Program-made: the position numbers and the translations under genes
Notes under the pieces: generated by a model
Databases searched by the model: none
What the model was told of the DNA's origin: nothing
What the model saw: the letters and a program-made list of their open reading frames with translations, nothing else
In this document: one piece after another, positions 54,084-62,660 of the stretch
Layout: each line of letters opens with the position of its first letter
How positions within the stretch are numbered: position 1 is the stretch's first letter
DNA from: Bog-756 sp963813525
GTDB lineage: Bacteria; Actinomycetota; Acidimicrobiia; Acidimicrobiales; RAAP-2
Length of the DNA stretch: 64,000 nucleotides
Assembly (NCBI GenBank): GCA_963813525.1
Contig: CAWEZI010000005.1
Span: 496,001-560,000 of the forward strand
Direction of reading: 5' to 3'

Positions 54084-54911
54084 ATGTCATCTTTCGACGC
54101 ATTTCGCTACGACGGCAAGCGGGTCCTGGTGGTCGGAGGGGCCACCGGCATGGGGGCCGCTGCCGCCGCACTGGCCCAGGACGCCGGCGCCGACGTGGTG
54201 GTCATGGATTTCGCCGAGGTCACCCTGCCCGGCGCCCGGGCCATACTTGTCGACCTGGCCGACCGGGCGTCGATCGACGCCGCCATCGCCGAGTGCGGGG
54301 GGACGGTGGACGTCCTCATGTCGTGTGCCGGCGTGGCCGACGGCACGCCGGGCATCGAGAGGATCAACTTCATCGGCCACCGCCACATGATCGACAGCAT
54401 GATGGCCCGCGGGATGATTTCCAGCGGTGCCGCCATCGGGTTCATCTCCTCGGCCGCCGGCCTGGGCTGGGAGGCCAACCTGCCCCAGATCCAGGAGCTG
54501 TTGGCCACGCCGGACTTCGACAGCGCGGTGGCCTGGGTGGAGAAGAACGGCAAGGCCGACTACCTGTCGATGAAGCAGGCCGTTTGCGCCTACGTGGCCA
54601 GCCAGGCCTTCCCCTTCCTCAAGCAGGGGATCCGCATCAACGCCATCTGCCCCGGGCCTACCGATACGCCGCTGGCCGAGGCCAACAAGGAGACCTGGTT
54701 GGGCTTCGGCGCCGACTACCGCGGTGAGCTTGGTATCGAGGCGTCCACGCCGCTGGAGCAGGCCTATCCCCTGGTCTTCCTGTGCAGCGACGCCGCTGTG
54801 GCCATCACCGGCATCACCATGATCACCGATGCCGGCTACATGAGCTCGGGCGTGACGGGATCCTTCCCCGCCGCCACCGGCGCCGCCAACTTCCTGCTCG
54901 GCCGTTTCTAG
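54084..54911 (+). CDS. Short-chain dehydrogenase (3-alpha-HSD/carbonyl reductase-like)
   Basis: SDR of 275 residues in the group of bacterial 3-alpha-hydroxysteroid dehydrogenases. Seen are VVGGATGMGAAAAAL (about residue 17), a central GFISSAAGLGWE, the longer helical insert ATPDFDSAVAWVEKNGKADY preceding the catalytic Tyr/Lys (YLSMK), and ICPGPTDTPLAE. ATG 54084 follows AGAGGAAG. It probably interconverts a ring hydroxyl and ketone. A strong hairpin follows. Confidence 0.9.
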   Translation: MSSFDAFRYDGKRVLVVGGATGMGAAAAALAQDAGADVVVMDFAEVTLPGARAILVDLADRASIDAAIAECGGTVDVLMSCAGVADGTPGIERINFIGHRHMIDSMMARGMISSGAAIGFISSAAGLGWEANLPQIQELLATPDFDSAVAWVEKNGKADYLSMKQAVCAYVASQAFPFLKQGIRINAICPGPTDTPLAEANKETWLGFGADYRGELGIEASTPLEQAYPLVFLCSDAAVAITGITMITDAGYMSSGVTGSFPAATGAANFLLGRF

Positions 54912-54912
54912 G

Positions 54913-54942
54913 GCCCGGCCATCGGCGGAGCGGGCCGGGCCG
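54913..54942. terminator. Bidirectional hairpin terminator
   Basis: GGCCCGGCC (54913-54921) and GGCCGGGCC (54934-54942) make a perfect 9-bp stem with a 12-base loop between convergent SDR genes. Confidence 0.6.
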
Positions 54943-54946
54943 CCCC

Positions 54947-55693
54947 TCAGGCCGGTGGTCGGGGAGTGATGGACACCGACGGTATATGGGCGCTGGCCCC
55001 ACAGCGCAGGACGGTGTCCACCACCCGGACCAGTTCGTCCACGTCCATGAGTGAGCCGGCCAGATAGTTCCGGGCCTGCCAGATGGGATGGAACTGGGCG
55101 GCCAGGTCCCAGTCCCACTGGTTGGCGAATTCGGTGGCCGATGCCCCCTCACCCCCGGCGCAGTCCCCCACCACGACCCGGGTGAAGCTGACCGCAGGGT
55201 GCTCGTTGCGCCATGCCTCCACCATGGTCTCGAGCGCGGCCTTGCTGGTGGCGTACACCCCCAGACCGGGCCAGGGAGGGGTGACGGAGGCGCTCACCGA
55301 CGAGAGGTAGGCGGCCACCCCCCGGGATGCGGTGAGGTGGGGGATGGCGGCCGCCGTCACCAGCGAGGCCCCTATCACGTTGGTGTCGAAAGTACGGCGC
55401 CAGGTGTCGGCGCTGGCATCGACCAGCCGCCCGAGGGGGCCGACCCCGGTGGCGTAGACGAGAGCGTCGAGGCCGCCCAGTCCCTTGACCGCTTGGTCGA
55501 TGGCAGCTCGGCACGACGCCTCGTCGGTCACGTCACAGACGATGGCCAGGGCTCCGGAGCCGGCTTCCTTGGCGGCGTCGACCAATCGGTCCTCCCGGCG
55601 GGCCATCAGGGCCACCGTGGCGCCCCGCTGGCCCAGTCCGACGGCGATCGACCGGCCGAGGCCACTGGATGCGCCGATGACCACGGTTCTCAT
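54947..55693 (-). CDS. Short-chain dehydrogenase
   Basis: SDR of 248 residues starting MRTVVIGASSGLGRSIAVGL, with LVYATGVGP replacing the NNAG motif, SSVSASVTPPWPG before the catalytic Tyr, and YATSK. The C-terminal part is diverged and lacks the usual DGG segment. It lies downstream of the P450 gene in the same direction with a 66-base gap, so it may oxidise the P450 product. Confidence 0.87.
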   Translation of the reverse strand: MRTVVIGASSGLGRSIAVGLGQRGATVALMARREDRLVDAAKEAGSGALAIVCDVTDEASCRAAIDQAVKGLGGLDALVYATGVGPLGRLVDASADTWRRTFDTNVIGASLVTAAAIPHLTASRGVAAYLSSVSASVTPPWPGLGVYATSKAALETMVEAWRNEHPAVSFTRVVVGDCAGGEGASATEFANQWDWDLAAQFHPIWQARNYLAGSLMDVDELVRVVDTVLRCGASAHIPSVSITPRPPA

Positions 55694-55759
55694 GAAGTGG
55701 CTCTCATAAAGGGGCTCATCGAAGGCGAATCCTCTCTGGGTAGTCGGTACAGGCCCGGC

Positions 55760-56965
55760 TCAGGATGTGATGACGGGAAGCTTCTCCCAGCCTCGCACCG
55801 TCGAGGTCCGAGCCTGGACCGCATTGTCCCAGTCGACCTCCCATGACGGGAACCGCTGCAGGACCTCGTCCAGGGCCACGCGCCCCTCGAGCCGGGCCAG
55901 AGCCGACCCCAGGCAGAAGTGGATGCCGTAGCCGAAGGCCAGGTGGTGGTCGATCGTACGGTGGATGTCGAAGCTGTCGCCGTCGGGGAAGTGGCGGTCG
56001 TCGCGGTTGCCCGAGGCGGTGAGGAGAAGCATCACGCTGCCCAGCGGGACGGTCTGGCCGTAGAGCTCGACGTCCCTGGTCACGTAGCGGGCCTGGACGG
56101 GTGAGGGTGACTCGTAACGCAGCAGCTCTTCGATGGCGTTGGCCACCAGTGTGCGGTCCTCGACCAGTTCCTGCCGCTGGTCGGGATGGTCGGCCAACAC
56201 CTTTCCCGTCCACCCGATGAGGCGGGTGGTGGTCTCGTTGCCGGCGGCGGCCAACAGGTTGACGTAGCCCAGGACCTCCTGGCGGGTGAGATTGCGCACC
56301 GTGCCCGTCTCGTCCTCGAACTCGGCCTGCAGCAGGTTGGTCATGAGGTCGTCGGAGGGGTGGGTGGCCCGCCACTCGATGTACTCCTCGAAGCCGTTGC
56401 CGACGGCGGCGCCGTCGCCGAAGGAGGCGTCGAAGTCGGGCATCTCGCTCTCTGTCAGGCGCAGGCCCTCGTCGATGCGGTCGCGGAGCGCCTCCTGATC
56501 GGACTCGGGAATGCCCAGCAGCATGCCGATGGTGCGCATCGGCATTTGGGCGCCGAGGTCGGCAATGAAGTCGAAGCCGCCCGCTTCGACCAGTGGGTCG
56601 AGGCTGTGGGCGCAGAACTCGCGCATCTTGGGCTCGAGATCGTTGATGCTGCGGGGTGTGAACACCCGGGCCAGGATGCGGCGGTGGATGTGGTGGGTGG
56701 GGGGATCCTCGAAGATGATGCTCCCCGGCGGCAGTTCCATGCCGCTCTTGATGAGCTCGAGAAGGGTCCCCTTGCCCGAGATGTAGGTCTCCCAGTCGAT
56801 GGAGCACCTGTCGACGTCCTCGAACCGGCTGACGGCGAAGAAGTCGTAGCGCCGGTTGTAGTAGAGGGGCTGCTCGTCGCGTAGCCGCTTCCAGATCGGA
56901 TAAGGGTCGGAATCGATATCGAAGTCGTACGGGTCGTAGTACACCTCGGCGTCCATCGTGGTCAT
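55760..56965 (-). CDS. Cytochrome P450
   Basis: P450 monooxygenase of 401 residues, normal length for soluble bacterial forms. Seen are the I-helix LAAAGNETTTRL, the ExxR of EELLRYE, and the haem loop FGYGIHFCLGSALARLEGR, whose Cys 351 ligates the haem. ATG 56965 begins MTTMDAEVYYDP and follows GGGAGCTGAG; the frame stays open upstream but that part is not P450-like. Electrons must come from a ferredoxin system not encoded here. The N-terminus YYDPYDFDIDSDPYPIW is like CYP families acting on terpenoids and steroids. Confidence 0.93.
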   Translation of the reverse strand: MTTMDAEVYYDPYDFDIDSDPYPIWKRLRDEQPLYYNRRYDFFAVSRFEDVDRCSIDWETYISGKGTLLELIKSGMELPPGSIIFEDPPTHHIHRRILARVFTPRSINDLEPKMREFCAHSLDPLVEAGGFDFIADLGAQMPMRTIGMLLGIPESDQEALRDRIDEGLRLTESEMPDFDASFGDGAAVGNGFEEYIEWRATHPSDDLMTNLLQAEFEDETGTVRNLTRQEVLGYVNLLAAAGNETTTRLIGWTGKVLADHPDQRQELVEDRTLVANAIEELLRYESPSPVQARYVTRDVELYGQTVPLGSVMLLLTASGNRDDRHFPDGDSFDIHRTIDHHLAFGYGIHFCLGSALARLEGRVALDEVLQRFPSWEVDWDNAVQARTSTVRGWEKLPVITS

Positions 56966-57378
56966 CTCAGCTCCCCTCGGCGGCGGTCCCGGCTGGCAAT
57001 CGACGTGTTCTGAAGCGCCGGCACCTTTCCGGTGATAACTCGCGCTGGCCAGGTACAAACAAGCATTGCACATCCTCAAGAAGCCTGTTCTCATTTTCTG
57101 CCTGTCGGTCGTGGTGTGGCTGCTTCTACCGGTCACAGCGGCCTCCCTGGCCGCCGACGTCTCCGTCGGGCACGAGAGCCTCCCACGCCGGCCCGGTCGT
57201 GGGGTGCTCAGCGGGGTGGCGCACGGTCGGCACCCCTGGGCACGATGCGCTGCTCCGGTCCATCCCGATCCATCCCGAGCCAGGCCGTGGCTGACCGAGG
57301 GTGGCCAAGATACTTCAGAAATTGTACTCTCGTGAACACATAGTGTCATTCTCACCCGGAAAGGACGGACGACGAGCC
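56966..57378. other. Intergenic region between P450 and amidohydrolase
   Basis: About 410 bases between divergent genes. ACAC-ATA-GTGT at 57336-57346 is a perfect dyad 33 bases before the amidohydrolase start and shares ACATAGT with the site at 44489. A TTG-started frame at 57066 begins with KKPVLIFCLSVVVWLLL, signal-like, but its remainder is Arg/Pro-rich and unconvincing. No firm gene is seen. Confidence 0.4.
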
Positions 57379-58575
57379 ATGACCGGACGAACGCTGACCA
57401 TCCCTTTGTTCGACGCCGACAACCACCTCTACGAGACCCGCGAGGCGCTGACCAAATATCTGCCGGACCGGTACCGGGGCGCCATCGACTACGTCGACGT
57501 GCGCGGCCGGTCCAAAATCGTCATCCGCGGCCAGATCAGCGAGTACATCCCTAACCCGACCTTTGACGTGGTCGCTCGCCCGGGTGCGCAGGAGGACTAC
57601 TTCCGTTACGGCAATCCCGAAGGGAAATCCCGGAGGGAGATCTTCGGGGAGCCGATGAAGTCGATCCCTGCCTTCCGGGAGCCGGCGGCCCGTCTCGCCC
57701 TGATGGACGAACAGGGGATCGACCGAGCCCTCATGTTCCCCACCCTGGCCAGCCTCATCGAGGAGCGGATGCGCGATGACCCGGAGCTGACCCACGCCGC
57801 CATCCACGGCTTGAACCAGTGGCTCCACGAGACGTGGACCTTTGACTACGAGGGCCGCATCTTCACGACGCCGATCATCACACTGCCGATCGTGGAACGG
57901 GCCGTCGAGGAACTCGACTGGGTTATCGAGCGCGGGGCGCGTGTCGTTCTCGTCCGGCCGGCGCCGGTGCCCGGTTACCGCGGACCACGGTCGTTCGGCC
58001 TCGAGGAGTTCGACCCGTTCTGGCAGAAGGTGGTGGACAACGACATCCTGGTTGCCATGCACTCCTCCGACAGCGGGTACGAGCGCTACGCCAACGACTG
58101 GATGGGCAGCGACAGTGAGATGCTCCCGTTCCAACCCCAGGCCTTTCGCATGCTGTCGGCATGGCGCCCGGTCGAGGACGCCGTTTCGGCACTGGTCTGT
58201 CACGGTGCCTTGTCACGGTTCCCCACCCTCAAGATCGCCGTGGTGGAGAACGGCAGCAGCTGGGTTGCGCCCCTGCTGAAGAACATGACTGACCTGTTCA
58301 AGAAGATGCCCCAGGATTTTCTCGAGGACCCTGTGGCCGTCATCAAGCGCAACATCTACATCAGCCCCTTCTGGGAGGAGGACCTCGGTGCCCTGGCCGA
58401 GCTGATCGGGGTGGATCACGTCCTGTTCGGATCCGACTATCCGCATCCCGAAGGCCTGGCCGACCCGGGGAGCTATGTGGACGAACTCGACGGCCTCGAC
58501 GACGACGCCGTGCAGAGGATCATGGGTGGGAACCTGGCCAGGTTGATGAACGTCGTCGACGCCGTCTCTCGATGA
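57379..58575 (+). CDS. Amidohydrolase 2 family protein
   Basis: TIM-barrel amidohydrolase of 398 residues. The first strand reads PLFDADNHLYET, with DNH at the metal position. ILVAMHSSDSGYE, CHGALSRFPTLKIAVVENGSS and LFGSDYPHPEG carry the later His and Asp residues. ATG 57379 follows GGAAAGGACGGACG. The stop overlaps the CoA ligase start (ATGA), so it leads a three-gene operon with ligase and CoA-transferase. Substrate unknown; ring-derived acids are typical for the family. Confidence 0.9.
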   Translation: MTGRTLTIPLFDADNHLYETREALTKYLPDRYRGAIDYVDVRGRSKIVIRGQISEYIPNPTFDVVARPGAQEDYFRYGNPEGKSRREIFGEPMKSIPAFREPAARLALMDEQGIDRALMFPTLASLIEERMRDDPELTHAAIHGLNQWLHETWTFDYEGRIFTTPIITLPIVERAVEELDWVIERGARVVLVRPAPVPGYRGPRSFGLEEFDPFWQKVVDNDILVAMHSSDSGYERYANDWMGSDSEMLPFQPQAFRMLSAWRPVEDAVSALVCHGALSRFPTLKIAVVENGSSWVAPLLKNMTDLFKKMPQDFLEDPVAVIKRNIYISPFWEEDLGALAELIGVDHVLFGSDYPHPEGLADPGSYVDELDGLDDDAVQRIMGGNLARLMNVVDAVSR

Positions 58576-60216
58576 GCGACGGCGTCGGTGGTCGGGATCT
58601 GACCCTCCCGGCCGTCACGGCTCGCGCCGCCGAACAGTTCGGCGACCGGATCGCCATCGAGGACGGTACGACCCGGTACACCTTCGCGCGAGCTCTTCGC
58701 CGCCGCCCGCACCTTCGGCGGGGCGCTGGTGGCGTCGGGGATCGAGCCGGGCGACCGGGTCGCCCTGTGGGCCTTCAACTGTGCGGAGTGGGTGGTAGCG
58801 GCACTGGGTCTCGCTCAGGCGGGCGCTGTCCTCGTCCCCGTCAACACGCGCTTCAAGGGGAGCGAGGGCGCCGACATCCTCCGCCGTGGCCGTGTACGGG
58901 CGCTGGTGACGGTGACCGATTTCCTGGGAGCCGACTATCTGGCCATGCTTCGCTCCTCCGATGTCGAGCTGCCCGACCTGGAGACGGTGATCGTGGCCCA
59001 CGGCCCCGTACCCAGCGGCGCTGAATCGTGGGACGGGTTCCTGGCCCGGTCCACCCAGGCCAACCGGGTGGTGGTCGACCGGCGGCGGGCCGCCGTGGGT
59101 ACCCTCGATCCCTCGGACATCCTTTTCACATCGGGGACGACCGGTGCGCCCAAAGGTGTCGTCATGACCCACGGCCGAACGCTCCGGGTGGCCCGTGACT
59201 GGGTGGAGATGACGGGACTGTGCAGCGACGACCGCTACCTCATGGTCAATCCTTATTTCCACATGTTCGGATTGAAGGCGGGCGTTCTGGCCTGCATGGT
59301 CAGCGGAGCGACGATGCTCCCCGAAGCGGTGTTCGACGTGGACCGGATCTTGGAACGCATCGAGGAGGATCGGGTCAGCGTGCTTCCGGGGCCGCCCACT
59401 CTGTACCAGGCCATCCTCGACCACCCCGAGCGTGACCGTCACCGTTTGTCGTCGCTGCGGGTGGCGGTGACCGGGGCCGCCGACATCCCGGTCGAACTGG
59501 TGCGCCGGATCACCGCTGAACTGCCGTTCTCCACCGTCATTACCGGATACGGGCTCACCGAGGCGGGAACGGCCACAGCCACCGGTCCGGGCGATGACGT
59601 CGAGACCATCGCCACCACGGTGGGCCGGGCCCGTCCCGGCTTCGAAGTGCGCATCGCCGGCGCCGGCCGGCATCCGGGCCCGGGCGAACCCGGCCAGCCT
59701 GGCGAGGTGGGCCAGCCGGGCGAACCCGGCCAGCCGGGCGAGGTGGTGGTGCGCGGCGAAAGCGTGATGGCCGGGTATCTCGACGACCCCGACGCCACCG
59801 CGGAGGTGCTGTCCCCCGACGGTTGGTTGCGGACGGGGGATATCGGCACGGTCGACGCCGCCGGTTACCTGCGCATTGTCGGCCGGCTCAAGGACATGTT
59901 CATCGTGGGGGGCTTCAACGCCTATCCCGCCGAAATCGAAAACGCCCTGTTGCGGCACCCCGCTGTCACCCAGGCAGCGGTGATCGGCATTCCCGACGAC
60001 CGCCTCGGCGAGGTGGGGATGGCCTTTGTGGTGACGGCGGCAGGGTCCCCGACGCCGGCCGACATCATGGCCTGGTGCCGGGCCGAGATGGCCAACTACA
60101 AGGTTCCCCGGGAGGTGGCCATCGTCGACCAGTTGCCGGTCAACGCCACCGGCAAGGTGATGAAAGACGAGTTGCGGGCCCGTGCCGGTCAGAGCGCACC
60201 GAGGCCCGTCCGGTGA
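58572..60216 (+). CDS. Acyl-CoA synthetase (FadD-type), frameshifted
   Basis: CoA ligase of about 547 residues after correcting one net +1 shift near 58687 (TTCGCGCGAGCTC), after TTRYTFA. The rest is intact: FTSGTTGAPKGVVMTHG, GYGLTEAGT, VGRLKDMFIVGGFNAYPAE and catalytic Lys in NATGKVMKDEL. An 18-bp tandem repeat expands the GE-P-G loop before VVVRGESVMAGY. ATG 58572 overlaps the amidohydrolase stop; GTGA overlaps the next gene. FadD3-like ligases share the NAYPAE motif. Confidence 0.88.
59683..59745 (+). repeat. 18-bp tandem repeat with collagen-like coding
   Basis: Three and a half 18-base units (GGCGAACCCGGCCAGCCG type) encode GEPGQP-GEVGQP-GEPGQP-GEV, a Gly-x-y pattern inside the CoA ligase. 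Alternate units are nearly identical at DNA level, which implies recent duplication. Confidence 0.85.
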
Positions 60217-61409
60217 GTGCCGAGCCCGAAGGCCAGCCCGAGCAGGCCCCGCCCCTTCTGGCCGGCCTGCGCGTGGTGGAACTGGGGGTGTGGGTGGCGG
60301 CGCCGTCGGCCGCCGCCCTGTTGGCCGACTGGGGAGCCGATGTGATCAAGATCGAGTCGCCCACAGGCGATCCCATGCGCCAGGTCTTCGGGTCACTCGG
60401 CATCGACAGCGACATGCCCAACCCGGCCTTCGCCCTCGACAACCGGGGCAAGCGCAGCGTCGTCCTCAACCTCCGCCGGCCGGAAGACCGCCACCGACTG
60501 GAGAGCCTGTTGGCCACCGCCGACGTCTTCATCACCAACCTCCGGCCTGACTCCCTCGACGGTCTGGGGCTGGAGCCGGCCGCCACCGCCGAACGCCACC
60601 CACGACTGGTGTACTGCAGCATCACCGGGTACGGCCTGCGGGGTGCCGACCGCAACCGACCCACCTACGACATCGGTGCCTTCTGGGCACGATCAGGTCT
60701 GTCCGTGCAGATGGCCGATCACCAGGGCAGCCCCCTCAATGCCCGCGGCGGGATCGGCGACCACATCACCGGGTTGGCGGCCCTGGCCGGCGTCCTCGCC
60801 GCCGTCATCGACCAGCGCCAGTCGGGTCGCGGCCGGGTCGTGGAGGTATCACTGCTGCGAACCGGCTCCTATGTGCTCGGGTGGGACCTGGGCCTGCAGA
60901 TGACTCTGGGCAAGGTCGCTCGCGCCGAGCCACGGGACCGCAACCAGGCACCGCTCATGAACCCCTACCGCGCCGGGGACGGGCGGTGGTTCTTCTTCAC
61001 CGGACTCGAGGCGGCCCGTCATATCGCCCCCGTCTGCCGGGCTCTCGGGCACCCGGAGCTGATCGATGACCCCCGATTTTCGGATGCCACCGCCATCCGT
61101 CGGCACAGGACCGAGGTCATCGCCCTCCTGGACGCCATCATCGCCGAGCAACCTCTTGCCGTGTGGGCCGAGAGATTCGATGACGAAGGGGTGTGGTGGG
61201 CTCCGGCCCACACGCCGGCCGAGGTGGTCGGCGATCCACAGGTACTGGCCAACCACGGGATCGTCGAGATCGATGGTGGCGGCATGGGCCGGCCCCAGCG
61301 CTCGGTGAACGGACCCGTGACCTTCTCCGATCTGGCCGCCGATCGCTACGCCGCCGTCCCGTCTCTCGGCCAGCACACCGATGAGGTGCTCAGCCAGCTC
61401 GGCGACTGA
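60213..61409 (+). CDS. CaiB/BaiF CoA-transferase
   Basis: Class III CoA-transferase of 398 residues, starting at a GTGA overlap with the ligase. LAGLRVVELGVWVAAPSAAA, NRGKRSVVLNLRRPEDRHR and GGIGDHITGLAALAGVLAA are family features; the Asp of GDHITG is at the catalytic position. Having a ligase and a transferase coupled suggests activation of two different acids or CoA recycling between product and substrate. The stop touches the convergent acyl-CoA dehydrogenase gene, with no space for a terminator. Confidence 0.92.
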   Translation: MSAEPEGQPEQAPPLLAGLRVVELGVWVAAPSAAALLADWGADVIKIESPTGDPMRQVFGSLGIDSDMPNPAFALDNRGKRSVVLNLRRPEDRHRLESLLATADVFITNLRPDSLDGLGLEPAATAERHPRLVYCSITGYGLRGADRNRPTYDIGAFWARSGLSVQMADHQGSPLNARGGIGDHITGLAALAGVLAAVIDQRQSGRGRVVEVSLLRTGSYVLGWDLGLQMTLGKVARAEPRDRNQAPLMNPYRAGDGRWFFFTGLEAARHIAPVCRALGHPELIDDPRFSDATAIRRHRTEVIALLDAIIAEQPLAVWAERFDDEGVWWAPAHTPAEVVGDPQVLANHGIVEIDGGGMGRPQRSVNGPVTFSDLAADRYAAVPSLGQHTDEVLSQLGD

Positions 61410-62573
61410 TCAACTACCGGCCGACGACGACCCCTCCTGTCGGGCGCGGGCCAGCAGGCCACGGGCGATGACCAGCCTCTGGATCTCGTTGGTCCCCTCG
61501 CCGATCACCATCAGCGGGGCGTCGCGGTAGTAGCGCTCGATGGGGAGGTCGGTCGTGTAACCGATGCCACCGTGGATGCGCATGGCCTCGGTGGCCAGCT
61601 CGAGTGCGGTCTCGCTGGCGAACAGCTTGGCCATCCCGGCCTCGACGTCACACCGCAATCCGGCCATCTTGCGCTCGGCCGCGTTCCGGGTCAGCAGACG
61701 GGCAGCCTCCAGACGGGTGGCCATGTCGGCCAGCTTCAGCTGGATGGCCTGGTGCTCGGCGATCGCCTTCCCGAAGGTGTTCCGCTGCTGGGCGTAGGCC
61801 AAGGCGGCGTCGAAGGCGGCGCCAGCCACGCCCACCGCCCGCGCGGCAATGTTGATGCGCCCCACTTCGAGGACGCCGAGAATCTGGCCGAGGCCCCGTC
61901 CGGGCGCCCCGATGAGGTTGCCGGCGGGGATGCGGTGGTCGGTGTAGGTCATCTCGACGGTCTCGACGCCCTTGTAGCCGAGCTTGCCCACGTGCCGGGT
62001 GACGGCGATGCCCTCGAACCGTGGCCCCGGTTCCTTTTCGACCATGAAGGCCGAGATGCCTTCCTCCGTACGGGCGGCCAGCGCCACCAGTCCGGCCCGC
62101 TCACCGTTGGTGACCCACGATTTGGTGCCGTTCACCACATACTCGTCACCGTCGCGCTGCGCCCGGCAGGAGATGTTCCGGGTATCGCTGCCGGCGTCCG
62201 GCTCGGACAGGGACAGTGCCCCCCGCCGTTGGCCGGAGGCCAGGGCGGGCAGCCACCGTTGCTTCTGCTCATCGTCACCGTGCTCGAGCAGCAGGGTGGC
62301 CGCCATGGTGTGGGTGTTGACCACACCGGTCAGGCTCATCCAGCCCCGGGCCAACTCCTCGATGACCCCGACGTAGGTCAACAGATCGAGACCCAGTCCC
62401 CCGTAGGCCTCGGGGATGGTGATGCCGAACAGACCGAGCTCCCGCATCTGCTCGACGATCTCGGTGGGGAACTGGTCGTCCCGCTCGAAGGCGGAGGCCA
62501 CCGTCACGACCTCGCCGGTCACGAACCGGCGGACGGTGGCGATGATCTCCTGTCGCACTTCGTCGTCGATCAT
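61410..62573 (-). CDS. Acyl-CoA dehydrogenase
   Basis: Acyl-CoA dehydrogenase of 387 residues, canonical type. Seen are SLSEPDAGSDTRNISCRA (about residue 125), QRNTFGKAIAEHQAIQLKLA, MRIHGGIGYTTDLPIERYYR, and IGEGTNEIQRL with the catalytic Glu near 359. ATG 62573 begins MIDDEVRQEIIATV. It is likely homotetrameric and, unlike the FadE pairs at 32-34 and 39-41 kb, needs no partner. It is divergent from the ligase at the right edge, across an 87-base AT-rich gap. Confidence 0.93.
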   Translation of the reverse strand: MIDDEVRQEIIATVRRFVTGEVVTVASAFERDDQFPTEIVEQMRELGLFGITIPEAYGGLGLDLLTYVGVIEELARGWMSLTGVVNTHTMAATLLLEHGDDEQKQRWLPALASGQRRGALSLSEPDAGSDTRNISCRAQRDGDEYVVNGTKSWVTNGERAGLVALAARTEEGISAFMVEKEPGPRFEGIAVTRHVGKLGYKGVETVEMTYTDHRIPAGNLIGAPGRGLGQILGVLEVGRINIAARAVGVAGAAFDAALAYAQQRNTFGKAIAEHQAIQLKLADMATRLEAARLLTRNAAERKMAGLRCDVEAGMAKLFASETALELATEAMRIHGGIGYTTDLPIERYYRDAPLMVIGEGTNEIQRLVIARGLLARARQEGSSSAGS

Positions 62574-62660
62574 GGGGACGCGCGCCTCGTCTGCATGAGG
62601 GAGAAGTGTACCTCTGATAAATGTTGACGGTCGATCTCAATTTAGAGAAGAATGTTTCCG

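Noticed and set aside
57066..57335. Small TTG-started frame with a signal-like N-terminus (KKPVLIFCLSVVVWLLL)
   Set aside because: No ribosome site, weak start codon, and the C-terminal half is Arg/Pro/His-rich as expected for a random GC-rich frame. Kept only as a note.
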